64,000 nt of DNA. Source: Tepidimonas aquatica. GTDB lineage: Bacteria; Pseudomonadota; Gammaproteobacteria; Burkholderiales; Burkholderiaceae_C. Within the stretch, counting starts at the first letter, position 1. Each line of letters begins with the position of its first letter. This document shows positions 49,849-59,161 of the stretch, in pieces. The DNA is taken from the NCBI RefSeq assembly GCF_007556585.1, contig NZ_VJNA01000001.1:1-64000 (forward strand), given 5' to 3'. The translations under genes were made by a program, and so were the position numbers. The notes beneath the pieces were generated by a model. It made no database searches, had not been told where the DNA came from, and worked only from the letters and a program-made list of their open reading frames with translations.

Positions 49849-51292
49849 GGTGTCCTCCGGTGGGTTTGCGGGCGTCGAAGGGGGCGGGCGTGGTGGGAGC
49901 GGCGGGGTTGGCATGGTGGCCATGGTGGCCATGGTGGCCGTGGCCGGCGCCCTGCGGCGCACCGGCAGGCGCCAGAGCGGGGGCCTCGGTCATCTCGACC
50001 GGGCGCGCCTGGGTGCCCGGCGGTTGGCGGTACCAGCCCGGGTCACGGTAGTCGCCCGGGGCCTGGTCGCGGCGCACCTTCAGGGTCGTGAACATGCCGC
50101 CCATCTCGACCGGGCCGTAGGGGCCGGTACCGGTCATCATCGGGAAGGTATTGTCGGGCAGGGGCATTTCCATCTCGCCCATGTCGGCCATGCCGCGTTC
50201 GCCCATGACCATGTAGTCGGGCACGACGCGCTGGATGCGCTGCACCAGGCCGCGGTGATCCACGCCGATCATCGTGGGCACCCCGTGGCCCATGGCGCCC
50301 ATGGTGTGGTGGCTCTTGTGGCAGTGCATGGCCCAGTCGCCTTCCTCGTCGGCGACGAATTCGATCTGCCGCATCTGCCCGACGGCCAGGTCCACGGTGA
50401 CTTCGGGCCAACGTGCCTCGGGGCGAACGGGGCCGCCGTCGGTGCCGGTGACCTCGAACTCGATGCCGTGGATGTGGATGGGGTGGTTGGTCATGGTCAG
50501 GTTGCCGATGCGCACGCGCACACGCTCGCCCAGGCGCGCCACCAGCGGGTCGATGCCGGGGAAGACGCGGCTGTTCCAGGCCCAGATGTTGAAGTCGAGC
50601 ATGGTGTTGACGTTGGGGGTGCGCGCGCCCGGCGTGACGTCGAAGGCGTTGAGCAGGAAGCAGTAGTCGCGGTCCACCTCGGCGATCCAGGGGTGTCGGC
50701 CCTTGGGGTGCGTGACCCAGAAGCCCATCATGCCCATGGCCATTTGCACCATCTCGTCCGCATGCGGGTGGTACATGAAGGTGCCCGGGCGGCGGGCGAC
50801 GAACTCGTAGACGTAGGTCTTGCCGGGCGGGATTTGCGGCTGGTTCAGGCCCCCCACGCCGTCCATGCCGTTGGGCAGGCGCTGGCCGTGCCAGTGGATG
50901 GTGGTGTGCTCGGGCAGCCGGTTGGTGACGTAGATGCGCACCCGGTCGCCTTCCACCACCTCGATGGTGGGGCCGGGACTGGCACCGTTGTAGCCCCACA
51001 GATTGACCGTGAAGCCGGGCGCAAACTCGCGCACCACCGGTTCGGCCACCAGGTGGAACTCCTTGACACCGTCCTTCAGTCGAAACGGCAGCGTCCAGCC
51101 GTTGAGCGTGACGACGGGGCGGTAGGGACGGCCGGCGCCGGTGACACCGGGCGGGATCCACGGCCCGGCGGTGTCGGTGCCGGTGCGGATGACGGGCTCG
51201 GGCAGGCCGGCCAGGGCGTGGCGGGCCACGGCGGCACTGGCCACGGCAGCGGTGCCGGCGAGTGCCTGCGCAAAAAATCGGCGGCGTTCCAT
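49832..51292 (-). CDS. Multicopper oxidase (CopA-like)
   Basis: This 486-aa periplasmic oxidase probably oxidises Cu(I). A twin-Arg-like signal (RRRFFAQALAG) opens the protein. Copper motifs are in order: IHWHGQRLPNGMDG, TFMYHPHADEM, NHPIHIHGIEF and DWAMHCHKSHHTM. Met-rich segments (MVMGERGMADMGEMEM) bind Cu(I), and the C-terminus is a His-rich GHHGHHGHH repeat. It is preceded by the TolC-like gene with a 2-bp gap. A cognate two-component regulator is not visible. Confidence 0.92.
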   Translation of the reverse strand: MERRRFFAQALAGTAAVASAAVARHALAGLPEPVIRTGTDTAGPWIPPGVTGAGRPYRPVVTLNGWTLPFRLKDGVKEFHLVAEPVVREFAPGFTVNLWGYNGASPGPTIEVVEGDRVRIYVTNRLPEHTTIHWHGQRLPNGMDGVGGLNQPQIPPGKTYVYEFVARRPGTFMYHPHADEMVQMAMGMMGFWVTHPKGRHPWIAEVDRDYCFLLNAFDVTPGARTPNVNTMLDFNIWAWNSRVFPGIDPLVARLGERVRVRIGNLTMTNHPIHIHGIEFEVTGTDGGPVRPEARWPEVTVDLAVGQMRQIEFVADEEGDWAMHCHKSHHTMGAMGHGVPTMIGVDHRGLVQRIQRVVPDYMVMGERGMADMGEMEMPLPDNTFPMMTGTGPYGPVEMGGMFTTLKVRRDQAPGDYRDPGWYRQPPGTQARPVEMTEAPALAPAGAPQGAGHGHHGHHGHHANPAAPTTPAPFDARKPTGGHHGHPH

Positions 51293-51294
51293 GG

Positions 51295-52632
51295 TCAGTG
51301 GCCTTTCGCGGGGGTGGCGGGGGCATCGGCAGGGGCGGACATGGCCCGTTCGCTCAGCGGCAGGCCGGCCAGCACGGCTTGCAGGTCCAGCCAGGCCAGC
51401 CAGGCGTCGCGTTCGGCGGTGACCGCCGCCTGCTGGGCGGCGATGCGCTCGCGCGCGGCGGCGAGCACCTCCCAGGTGCTGGCCAGCATGCCGTTGTAGC
51501 GCAGCAGGGTTTCTTCCTCCAGCGCCTGCAGGGCGGGCAGGACGCGGTGGCGCTGGCGTTCGGCCCGTTCCGCGGCGCGTCGGGCGTTGGCCCATGCGAG
51601 GTCGAGGTCGCCGTCCAGCCGGCGCTCCAGCCGTGTCAGCGCGGCGTGCGCCGCCAGCGCCTGGTCCCAGGCGTGCGGCCAGCGCGGGGCGGTCGGATCC
51701 CACCGCGGAGCGTCCGGCAGGCCGCGCGCGACGGCCTGCGCCCAGGCGGTCTGTAGTTCGTCCCAGGCACCCGGGGGCAACGCGGCGCGCTGCCGCTGGG
51801 CGTCGAGCTGCAGGCGGCGCCAGTCGGGGTGCCGCTCGCGTACCTGGGCGGCCCAGGTGGCGCGGACATCGGTTGCCGCCAGGCTGGGCCGCGCGGGCAG
51901 GGTGTCGGGCAGGTGGCGCGCCAGGGCTTCGGGGGATTCGCCGCCACCGATCTGCTGCCACAGCCGCACCACGGCCTGCTGTTCGGCCGCGATGGCGTGC
52001 TCCACACGCGCGTCGGCGTCCCACAGCGGCAGGGTTTCGCGCCCTTGCCGCTCGGCGCTGAAGTTGCCGGTCTGGCGCATGCGCCGGGCCAGCTCGGCTC
52101 CCGCGTCGGCGGCGGTGTGGGCGTCCTGGGCCAGCCGGCGCACCTGGCGCGCCGCCACCGCCTCGATCCAGGCGGCTTGCGCATCCCGGACGACGGCCGC
52201 CGCGGCCTGCGCCAGGCGCAGCCGCTCGGTCGTCCCCAACCCTGGGGTGACGAGCAGATCGGGACGCGCCAGCAGGGCGCGACGGACCACCTCGTCCAGG
52301 GACCAGGTGGCGGTGTCGGGCGCGGGTGCCGGGCGCGGGCCAAGGCCCTGGGCCTGTTCCCAGCGCAGGATGTCGGCGTGTCCGCGCGGGAAAGCCCCGA
52401 CGGCGTCGTTGGCCGCGCGCCACGCGGTGGCGGGGTCGGTGGAGGCGTCCCCCGCCGGCGGAGGGCCGGATGGCGGGGCCGTTGGAGCCGATGGGGCCGC
52501 ACGGGCTGCGGGGGTGGACGCACCGGGGGTCGAGCCACCGGGGTGAACATGGGGGGTCTGGGCGTGCGCGCTGGTCAGGGCCGCCACCAGCAGCGGACCC
52601 AGCCAGCGCCGCCCGGGAAGGGCACGGGGCAT
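51295..52632 (-). CDS. TolC-family outer-membrane protein of the copper operon
   Basis: This 445-aa protein has a signal peptide (to about residue 25), a Pro/Ala/Thr-rich stretch with HVHPGGS, and long alpha-helical coiled-coil segments typical of the outer-membrane efflux (OEP) family: RLRLAQAAAAVVRDAQAAWIEAVAARQ and a second similar repeat after residue 310. It would be the outer-membrane exit of an efflux complex; inner-membrane RND and adaptor genes are not in the window. The match to OEP is by helical pattern rather than by strong motifs. Confidence 0.75.
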   Translation of the reverse strand: MPRALPGRRWLGPLLVAALTSAHAQTPHVHPGGSTPGASTPAARAAPSAPTAPPSGPPPAGDASTDPATAWRAANDAVGAFPRGHADILRWEQAQGLGPRPAPAPDTATWSLDEVVRRALLARPDLLVTPGLGTTERLRLAQAAAAVVRDAQAAWIEAVAARQVRRLAQDAHTAADAGAELARRMRQTGNFSAERQGRETLPLWDADARVEHAIAAEQQAVVRLWQQIGGGESPEALARHLPDTLPARPSLAATDVRATWAAQVRERHPDWRRLQLDAQRQRAALPPGAWDELQTAWAQAVARGLPDAPRWDPTAPRWPHAWDQALAAHAALTRLERRLDGDLDLAWANARRAAERAERQRHRVLPALQALEEETLLRYNGMLASTWEVLAAARERIAAQQAAVTAERDAWLAWLDLQAVLAGLPLSERAMSAPADAPATPAKGH

Positions 52633-52702
52633 GAACGATCTCCGGAAACGGGACGGGCGCGCGGCGGCGCACCAGACCGCCGGCGACGGAACGCGGGCCG
52701 GT

Positions 52703-53116
52703 TCAGGCGATCGGGGGTTTGTGCGGCGGGGCCATCGCCGGGGTCGGCGGCAGGTGCGCCTGAGTCAGGCCCCAGCGATGCGGGACAGGGTTGCCAAATG
52801 CTGCCGTCGCGGGCGCCGCCATCGCCGTGTTGTGACAAATGTCACACAGGGAGCATCCCGCGTGGAGGCTATGGGCCGAGTCGTGAGCAGCGGTCCCATC
52901 CGACGGCGTGTGCGCCGCGTGCCGTGCGGCATCGTGCGCGGGCGCCTCGGCGTGCATCGCATGGTGCGAGGCCGTATGGTCCTGCGGGGCCATGGGTGTG
53001 GCCACCGATGGCGTTGGCGCGTGCCAGGGCTGCAGCGCCATGGCATCCGCTGCCCACAACCGCCAGGGCAGCAGAGCCAGCAGCAACCACACCAGTGCGC
53101 GACGCATGGCCGCCAT
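52703..53116 (-). CDS. DUF2946-like small periplasmic protein
   Basis: This 137-aa protein has a signal/anchor (ALVWLLLALLPWRLWAA), a His-rich middle (HTASHHAMHAEAPAHDAARHAAH) and a Cys pair CSLCDIC typical of DUF2946-like proteins found in copper loci. It starts the copper operon: 70 bp before the TolC-like gene and 65 bp after the MFS gene. The His and Cys residues suggest metal binding. Confidence 0.7.
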   Translation of the reverse strand: MAAMRRALVWLLLALLPWRLWAADAMALQPWHAPTPSVATPMAPQDHTASHHAMHAEAPAHDAARHAAHTPSDGTAAHDSAHSLHAGCSLCDICHNTAMAAPATAAFGNPVPHRWGLTQAHLPPTPAMAPPHKPPIA

Positions 53117-53181
53117 TACATAGCGGTGGCGGGTGTTCCGTGCTGCCGCGCCCCCGTTCAGCCCCACGCGCCGGGCGCCAT

Positions 53182-54393
53182 TCAACGCGGGCGCGGACCC
53201 GGCGGCGGTGCCGTGTTGACCGCCAGGGTCAGCAGCGCCGCGGCGACGAAGACCGCGCCCAGCCACGCCAGACGCTCGAACCCCACGACGGGGATGGCCG
53301 CGCCGCCGATGGCGGAGCCCAGGGCCGTGCCGATGTAGACCATCGAGGCGTTCAGGCTCAACAGCAGGGGGGCTTGGGTGAACGCCAGCTCCGCCAAACG
53401 GGACTGCTGCGGGGTCATCAGCCCAAAGCCGCAGACGGTCCACACCGCAAAGGCGACGGCCGTCCAGGCCAGGTGCCCGGCTGTCCAGGGGACGGCGATC
53501 ATGGTCAATAGCAGACAGGCCAACAGCAGCGCGATCGTGCGCCGAGGCCCCAGTTGGTCGGCCGCCCAGCCCCCGCCCAGGGTGCCCACCACGCCCGCCG
53601 CGCCGATGCCGGCCAGCAGCGCGCTCAGCCCGCCCGGCGTGAGCGGATTGAGCGCGAGCTGCACCGGCCCCATGTAGGCGGTCACGACGAAGATGCCCGT
53701 GAAGTACAGCAGCGTCAGCAGCAGCGCGAGCACCACGTCGCGCCGGCGCAGCACCGCGCCGATGCCGCGCAGCGAGGTCCCGCCGGCGTCCATGCCGGCG
53801 CGCAGGCGGCGGTGCAGCAGCCAGCCGATCAGCAGCGCGGCCGCCCCCACGCTCAACAGGGGCCAGCGCCAGCCCCATTGCAGGCCCAGCCAGGCGCCAT
53901 AGGGCATGCCGAGCACATAGCTCAGGCTCATGCCCAAAAAGGTGCGCGACAGCGCCCGTCCGCGCTGCTCGGGGGCCGCCAACTGCACGGCCAGTCCGGC
54001 GGCAATCGGGGTGAACACCGCGCCCGCGCCCATCAGCACCCGTCCCACCATCAGCACCGTCAGATTGGGCGCCGCGGCGCCGAGCAGCGTGCCGCAAGCG
54101 AACAGGCCCAGCGCCCCCTGCATCACCCACGCCCGTGGCCAGCGGGCCGTGAGCGCCATCAGCAGCGGGGCCAGCACCGCGTTGGCCAGCGCGTAGACGG
54201 TCATGGTCTGCCCCGCGGCGCCGACGCTGGCCCCCAGCCCGTCGGCCACCGGTCCCAGGTAGCCCGTCATGCCAAAGGCCCCAGTGCCGATCACGAAATT
54301 GCACGCCGCAAACAGCCACAGCAGCCCCGGCAGGGGCGCGGCGGGCGCCGGGGCCTGTGGTGTCGGACCGGAGGAGGGCGCGGGGTTGGCCAT
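53182..54393 (-). CDS. MFS transporter
   Basis: This 403-aa protein has twelve hydrophobic segments and MFS features: an inner basic loop motif (APEQRGRALSRTFLGMS) and GWAADQLGPRR between helices 8 and 9. It is similar to AraJ/CynX-type drug or metabolite exporters. It lies upstream of the copper operon on the same strand, but nothing in it points to copper. ATG 54393 is used (MANPAPSSG); longer in-frame starts run into the intergenic operator region. A 22-bp palindrome lies upstream. Confidence 0.88.
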   Translation of the reverse strand: MANPAPSSGPTPQAPAPAAPLPGLLWLFAACNFVIGTGAFGMTGYLGPVADGLGASVGAAGQTMTVYALANAVLAPLLMALTARWPRAWVMQGALGLFACGTLLGAAAPNLTVLMVGRVLMGAGAVFTPIAAGLAVQLAAPEQRGRALSRTFLGMSLSYVLGMPYGAWLGLQWGWRWPLLSVGAAALLIGWLLHRRLRAGMDAGGTSLRGIGAVLRRRDVVLALLLTLLYFTGIFVVTAYMGPVQLALNPLTPGGLSALLAGIGAAGVVGTLGGGWAADQLGPRRTIALLLACLLLTMIAVPWTAGHLAWTAVAFAVWTVCGFGLMTPQQSRLAELAFTQAPLLLSLNASMVYIGTALGSAIGGAAIPVVGFERLAWLGAVFVAAALLTLAVNTAPPPGPRPR

Positions 54394-54448
54394 GGGGGGA
54401 CATGGTAGTCGGCGGCTGCGGTGCGGCCTGGCACGCGGGTGACGGTGT

Positions 54449-54470
54449 GCCTGTCTCGCACGAGACAGGC
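54449..54470. promoter_or_regulatory. 22-bp perfect palindrome, likely operator between MFS and acyl-CoA ligase
   Basis: GCCTGTCTCG, 2-nt spacer, CGAGACAGGC. It lies between divergent start codons (54393 and 54575), a typical position and size for a TetR- or MarR-type site. No regulator gene is next to it. Confidence 0.6.
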
Positions 54471-54513
54471 CCGTCCTTGGCGAGCGGGCCCCGCGCTGTC
54501 TATGCTGCGCGCT

Positions 54514-54538
54514 GGCGGCACGGCCCCACCGTGCCGCC
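54514..54538 (+). promoter_or_regulatory. Perfect 10-bp hairpin in the acyl-CoA ligase leader
   Basis: GGCGGCACGG, loop CCCCA, CCGTGCCGCC. It ends 36 bp before the ATG and is not followed by a T-run, so it is a leader structure or a second operator, not a terminator. Confidence 0.5.
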
Positions 54539-54574
54539 CCACGACTGCATGACAAGATTCGAGGAGACTGCCCG

Positions 54575-56335
54575 ATGACCACCGCCGAGTCCGCGACCCA
54601 TCCCCCCAGCGATGCCCCCAGCGCCGGCGACGACCGGCCGCATGCCCGCGTCTGGCCCGCGCGTGTGCCGCGGACCATCCAGCCGCCCCAGACCTCGCTC
54701 TGGTTCAACCTGGAGGTGAGCGCGCGGCGGTACCCGGACAAGGCGGCGACGGTCTTTTTCGACCGGGTGATGACCTATCCGGAGCTGCAGCGCCAAGCCG
54801 AGCGCATCGCCGCCTGGCTGGCCGCGCGCGGTGTGCGGCGGGGCGACCGCGTGATCCTCTTCCTGCAGAACTGCCCGCAGTTCATCGTCGCCTACTACGG
54901 CATTCTGCGGGCCAACGCGGTGGTGGTGCCGGTCAATCCGATGAACAAGGCCGACGAGCTGGGCCACTACATCACCGATCCGCAAGCCCGCGTGGCCATC
55001 GCCGCGGCCGACCTGGCCCCTGCGTTGTGCGCGGCCGACGCCGCCCTGCCGCCCGAGCAGCGCCTGCGCGACCTGCTGGTGCTGCATTACCGCGATGCGA
55101 TGCCCGACGATGCCTTCGACGGCGAGGCCGTGCCCCCCGCGTGGCGCGAATGGCTGGCCACGCGCCACCCCCTGCCCACGCTGACGCATGGCCAAGTGGC
55201 GGATTGGGCCCAGGCCCTGGCCTGCACCGATCCCCTGCCGCCGCACGAGGTGGGGCCGGACGATCTGGCCGTGCTGCCCTACACCAGCGGCACCACCGGG
55301 CTGCCCAAGGGCTGCATGCATCCGCACCGCACGCTGATGCACAACGCGGTGGCCGCCGCGGTGTGGACCAACGGCACCGCCGAAAACGTCGGCCTGCTGG
55401 TGGTGCCGATGTTTCATATCACGGGCATGGTGGCGGGCATGCACACCAGCGTGTACCTGGGCGCGACGGCGGTGATCATGCCGCGCTGGGACCGGGATCT
55501 GGCGGGCCGGCTCATCTCGCGCTGGCGGGTGACGCACTGGACCAACATCCCCACCATGGTGATCGACCTGTTGGCCAGTCCGCACTTCGATCACTACGAC
55601 CTGTCCAGCCTGGTGTTCATTGGCGGTGGTGGCGCGGCCATGCCGGCGGCGGTCGCGCAGCGCTTGCAGGATCAGTTTGGCCTGCGCTACGTCGAGGGCT
55701 ATGGCCTGACCGAAACCGCTGCGCCGTCGCACCACAACCCGCCCGACCGCCCCAAGCCGCAGTGCCTGGGGGTGCCGTTCATCGGCTGCGATGCGCGCAT
55801 CGTCGACCCCGATACGCTGCAGGAGCTGCCGGTGGGGCAGGCGGGCGAGATCGTCGTCAGCGGCCCGATGGTGTTCGACGGCTACTGGCAGCGGCCGGAA
55901 GCCACCGCGGCGGTGTTTTTCGAGCGCGACGGCAAGCGGTTTTTCCGCACCGGCGACCTGGGGCGCATGGACGAAGAGGGTTATTTTTTCATCACCGACC
56001 GCTTGAAGCGCATGATCAACGCCAGCGGCTACAAAGTCTGGCCAGCGGAGGTGGAAGCGTTGATGTTCCGCCACCCGGCGATCGCCGAAGCGTGCGTCAT
56101 CGGCGTGCCCGATCCTTACCGCGGCGAGACGGTCAAGGCCGTGGTGGTGCTGCGGCACGAGGCCCGTGGCCGTGTCAGCGAGGCTGACATCATCGCCTGG
56201 TGCCACGAGCACATGGCCGTGTACAAGGCGCCGCGCATCGTGGAATTCGTCGAGTCGCTGCCGAAGAGCGGCAGCGGCAAGGTGATGTGGCGGCTGCTGC
56301 AGGAAGCGGCACGCGCCAGTGCCGGCGCGGCCTGA
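54575..56335 (+). CDS. Long-chain fatty-acid CoA ligase (acyl-CoA synthetase)
   Basis: This 586-aa AMP-forming ligase has the P-loop motif YTSGTTGLPKGCMHPH, the EGYGLTETAA adenylate motif, RTGDLGRMDEEGYFFITDRLKRMI and the C-terminal catalytic lysine in LPKSGSGKVMWR. The chain length of its substrate is not visible. GAGGAG upstream supports ATG 54575. It is followed 61 bp later by the quinone reductase gene, a possible operon. Confidence 0.93.
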   Translation: MTTAESATHPPSDAPSAGDDRPHARVWPARVPRTIQPPQTSLWFNLEVSARRYPDKAATVFFDRVMTYPELQRQAERIAAWLAARGVRRGDRVILFLQNCPQFIVAYYGILRANAVVVPVNPMNKADELGHYITDPQARVAIAAADLAPALCAADAALPPEQRLRDLLVLHYRDAMPDDAFDGEAVPPAWREWLATRHPLPTLTHGQVADWAQALACTDPLPPHEVGPDDLAVLPYTSGTTGLPKGCMHPHRTLMHNAVAAAVWTNGTAENVGLLVVPMFHITGMVAGMHTSVYLGATAVIMPRWDRDLAGRLISRWRVTHWTNIPTMVIDLLASPHFDHYDLSSLVFIGGGGAAMPAAVAQRLQDQFGLRYVEGYGLTETAAPSHHNPPDRPKPQCLGVPFIGCDARIVDPDTLQELPVGQAGEIVVSGPMVFDGYWQRPEATAAVFFERDGKRFFRTGDLGRMDEEGYFFITDRLKRMINASGYKVWPAEVEALMFRHPAIAEACVIGVPDPYRGETVKAVVVLRHEARGRVSEADIIAWCHEHMAVYKAPRIVEFVESLPKSGSGKVMWRLLQEAARASAGAA

Positions 56336-56396
56336 AGCCCCCCGCCTGCCGCGGGTGGACCATGCTACGCTTGGACACCGTTGAAGGAGACACCGT

Positions 56397-57398
56397 ATGC
56401 CCTTTCGTGCGCTTTGGATCGACAAAACCGACGCGTCCGGCTACAGCTGCGCATTGACCGAGCTGCCCGACGAGCGCCTGCCCGCGGGGGACGTGACGGT
56501 GCAGGTGGCGTACTCGACGCTGAATTACAAGGACGCGTTGGCCATCACCGGACGCTCGCCGGTGGTGCGCCAGTTCCCGATGGTGCCCGGCATCGACCTG
56601 GCCGGCACCGTGCTGGCCAGCGACGACGGGCGTTTTCGGCCGGGCGACGCCGTGCTGCTCAACGGCTGGGGCGTCGGCGAGGTGCACTGGGGCGGGTTGG
56701 CCCAACGCGCCCGCGTGCGGGCCGACTGGCTGCAGCCGCTGCCGGCGCCGTTGAGCGCGTGGGACGCGATGGCCATTGGCACCGCGGGCTACACCGCCGC
56801 GTTGTGCGTGCAGGCGCTGCAAGCGCACTGGGCCGCGCAGGGTGTGGCCCCCGGCAGCGGCGAGGTGCTGGTGACCGGCGCCGCGGGCGGGGTTGGCAGC
56901 ATCGCCGTGGTGCTGCTGGCGCGCGCCGGCCACCGCGTGGTGGCCAGCACTGGGCGCGTGCAGGAGGCCGAGTACCTGCGCCAGCTGGGGGCGGCCGAGG
57001 TGATCGACCGCGCGACGCTGGCCGCGCCGGGCAAGCCGCTGCAAAAAGAGCGCTGGATCGGCGTTGTCGACGCGGTGGGCAGCCACACGCTGGCCAACGC
57101 CTGCGCCAGCACCCGCTACGGCGGTGCCGTGGCCGCGTGCGGCTTGGCGCAGGGGATGGATTTGCCCGCCACCGTGGCGCCCTTCATCTTGCGCGGGGTG
57201 ACGCTGTACGGCATCGACAGCGTGATGGCGCCGATGCCACGCCGTCAGGCGGCGTGGGCGTTGCTGGCGCAAACCCTCGACCACGCCACGCTGCAAAGCT
57301 TGAGCCGCACCATCGGCTTGGCCGAGGCCATCGACGCGGCGTCGGCGGTGCTGGCCGGTCAGGTGCGCGGCCGGCTGGTGGTGGACGTCAACACGTGA
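56397..57398 (+). CDS. NADPH-dependent quinone/acrylyl-CoA reductase (YhdH/AcuI type)
   Basis: This 333-aa medium-chain dehydrogenase begins [23 protein letters not shown] and has [20 protein letters not shown] and the Rossmann [19 protein letters not shown], all typical of the YhdH/AcuI subgroup that lacks structural zinc. E. coli YhdH reduces acrylyl-CoA. AAGGAG nine bases upstream supports the start. Its 3' end overlaps the convergent DUF2189 gene by 11 bp. Confidence 0.92.
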   Translation: MPFRALWIDKTDASGYSCALTELPDERLPAGDVTVQVAYSTLNYKDALAITGRSPVVRQFPMVPGIDLAGTVLASDDGRFRPGDAVLLNGWGVGEVHWGGLAQRARVRADWLQPLPAPLSAWDAMAIGTAGYTAALCVQALQAHWAAQGVAPGSGEVLVTGAAGGVGSIAVVLLARAGHRVVASTGRVQEAEYLRQLGAAEVIDRATLAAPGKPLQKERWIGVVDAVGSHTLANACASTRYGGAVAACGLAQGMDLPATVAPFILRGVTLYGIDSVMAPMPRRQAAWALLAQTLDHATLQSLSRTIGLAEAIDAASAVLAGQVRGRLVVDVNT

Positions 57399-58215
57399 GC
57401 GGATCGGCACGCGGCGGCACGATGTGCCGGTACGCGTGCCAGGTGGCGTGACCCAGCACCGGCCCCACCACCAGCAGGCCAAGGAACGCCGGCACCATCG
57501 CCAGCACGCACAGCAGCGTGATCAGCGCGCCCCACAGCAACATCACGCCGGGGTTGTTCAGGCAGGCACGCAGGCTGGTCAGTGCAGCCGACACGGCGTC
57601 GGTCTGGCGGTCCAGGATCATCGGGATCGAAATGGCGCTGCTGACAAAAATCAGCCCGGCGAAGATCGCGCCCACCACCAGGTAGCTGATGATGAACTCC
57701 AGGTTGTCCCAACTGAGCAGCGCGGTCAGCATGTTGGCGCCGGACGGCATGGTGTTCATCGTCACGGCAAACACCACCATGGCGGCGCGGCCCCACAGCA
57801 TTTCCAGGATCAGCAGCACACCGCCAAAAATCGCCATCGTCGACAGCGTCGGCCGCCACGCCAACAGCGACCGGCGCAACGACGGCGGCTCGCCGCGTTC
57901 CAACGCTCGGCTGACGTCGTACAGCCCCAGCGCCAAAAACGGCCCCATCAGCAAAAAGCCCGCGCTCAGCGCCAGCACGTAGGCCGGCGCGTGCTGAAAC
58001 GCCTGCCACAGCGCTTGCCCCATCAACGCAAAACAGGCGCCGTAAAACAGCCCGATGCGCGGGCTGCGCCGAAAGTCCTGCCAGCCCTTGGCCAGCCAGC
58101 GCAGCGGGTCGGTGGCGCGCAGCTCAGCCAGCCGTAGGTCGAACACCGATTCGCGCGCGGGCGCTGCGGTGGGGTTGGACGAGGTGTCGCTTGGGTCGTG
58201 GTGCAGCGTGGCCAT
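57388..58215 (-). CDS. DUF2189 membrane protein
   Basis: This 275-aa protein has about six membrane helices and the DUF2189 features: [18 protein letters not shown]-like N-terminal region and [20 protein letters not shown]. Function is unknown; relatives are often near respiration genes of microaerobic bacteria. GGAGGGA upstream supports ATG 58215 over 58233. An FNR-type box lies 24 bp before the start. Confidence 0.88.
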   Translation of the reverse strand: MATLHHDPSDTSSNPTAAPARESVFDLRLAELRATDPLRWLAKGWQDFRRSPRIGLFYGACFALMGQALWQAFQHAPAYVLALSAGFLLMGPFLALGLYDVSRALERGEPPSLRRSLLAWRPTLSTMAIFGGVLLILEMLWGRAAMVVFAVTMNTMPSGANMLTALLSWDNLEFIISYLVVGAIFAGLIFVSSAISIPMILDRQTDAVSAALTSLRACLNNPGVMLLWGALITLLCVLAMVPAFLGLLVVGPVLGHATWHAYRHIVPPRADPLTC

Positions 58216-58238
58216 CGGTCCCTCCGGATGCACTTGGT

Positions 58239-58252
58239 TTGATCTTTGTCAA
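58239..58252. promoter_or_regulatory. FNR/Anr-like site
   Basis: TTGATCTTTGTCAA matches TTGAT-N4-ATCAA with one mismatch. It sits between the divergent DUF2189 and dioxygenase genes and may serve the former. Confidence 0.55.
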
Positions 58253-58295
58253 AGCAACGTTAGCGCGTTCGCGTGCGGTTGTCCACTTCGCGTTT

Positions 58296-58307
58296 ACCCC
58301 TAGGGGT
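58296..58307. promoter_or_regulatory. 12-bp palindrome ACCCCTAGGGGT near the dioxygenase promoter
   Basis: A perfect palindrome just upstream of the TACACT hexamer (58319-58324), which ends 10 bases before the dioxygenase ATG. Position suits an operator at the -35 region. Confidence 0.45.
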
Positions 58308-58334
58308 TGTCCTCCGGCTACACTGTGCTCCGCC

Positions 58335-59108
58335 ATGACGACCACGTTTGCACCCCCGACCGTCGCTCCCGCCGAGCTGTTGGCCTCGCTGCGTCACCAA
58401 GGCTATGCGGTGCTGGACGCGGTCGGCGTGTCAGCCTGGCTGGGGGTGCCGCCGGATGCGCTGCAGGCGCTGCAGCCGGCGTGGGATGATTTGCCGCCTG
58501 ACGAGTACCTGAAGGACGGCGGGCGCTACCGCCGTCGACGCCACGGCTGCTACCGCATCGAAGGTGGCCAGGTGCAGGCGGTGCCGCATCGCGCGCACTA
58601 CCAGCCGGTCGAGTACAACGCCCTGCACGGCGGCATGCGGCGCTGGTTTGCGCCGTTGACCCCGGCCCTGACCACCCAGCCTGCGTGGCCGCGCCTGCTG
58701 CACGCGGTGGCCGATGTGGCCAGCGCGCTGCGCGGGCCGCAGCCGTGGTTTGTGGAGGCGCACCCGTTTCGCATCGACACCACCGGCGGCATCGGCCGGC
58801 CCACCCCGGAAGGCGCGCACCGCGACGGGGTGGACGTGGTGGCGGTGTTTTTGGTCGCGCGCCACGCCATCAAGGGAGGTGAGAGCCGTGTGTTCGAAGC
58901 CGACGGCCCCAATGGCCAGCGCTTCACGCTGACCGAGCCGTGGTCGTTGCTGCTGCTGGACGACACGCGCGTGATCCACGAGACCACGCCGATCCAGCCG
59001 CTGCAGCCTGGGGTGCTGGGGTGGCGCGACACCCTGGTGCTGACGGTGCGCGCGGGCGGCTTTTTGGGCGATGACGAACCCGGCACGACCGCCGCTGCGC
59101 CGGCCTGA
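58335..59108 (+). CDS. 2OG-Fe dioxygenase family protein (PF10014-like)
   Basis: This 257-aa protein has the iron-site residues H-R-D-G-V-D and a distal His in RVIHETTPI, with an Arg further on for 2-oxoglutarate, as in the 2OG-Fe dioxygenase family of BsmA-like proteins. Substrate unknown; relatives hydroxylate amino acids. ATG 58335 is preferred because upstream in-frame codons lie in the regulatory region and a TACACT hexamer ends 10 bases before it. Confidence 0.8.
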   Translation: MTTTFAPPTVAPAELLASLRHQGYAVLDAVGVSAWLGVPPDALQALQPAWDDLPPDEYLKDGGRYRRRRHGCYRIEGGQVQAVPHRAHYQPVEYNALHGGMRRWFAPLTPALTTQPAWPRLLHAVADVASALRGPQPWFVEAHPFRIDTTGGIGRPTPEGAHRDGVDVVAVFLVARHAIKGGESRVFEADGPNGQRFTLTEPWSLLLLDDTRVIHETTPIQPLQPGVLGWRDTLVLTVRAGGFLGDDEPGTTAAAPA

Positions 59109-59161
59109 GCCATGCCGCGCCACCGCCAGCGGCCCGCTGGCGGTGGCGGCTTAGCCCGCCG

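Noticed and set aside
49911-49942. Tandem GGTGGCCAT repeat as a satellite or recombination site
   Set aside because: It is the coding repeat of the His-rich C-terminus of the multicopper oxidase.
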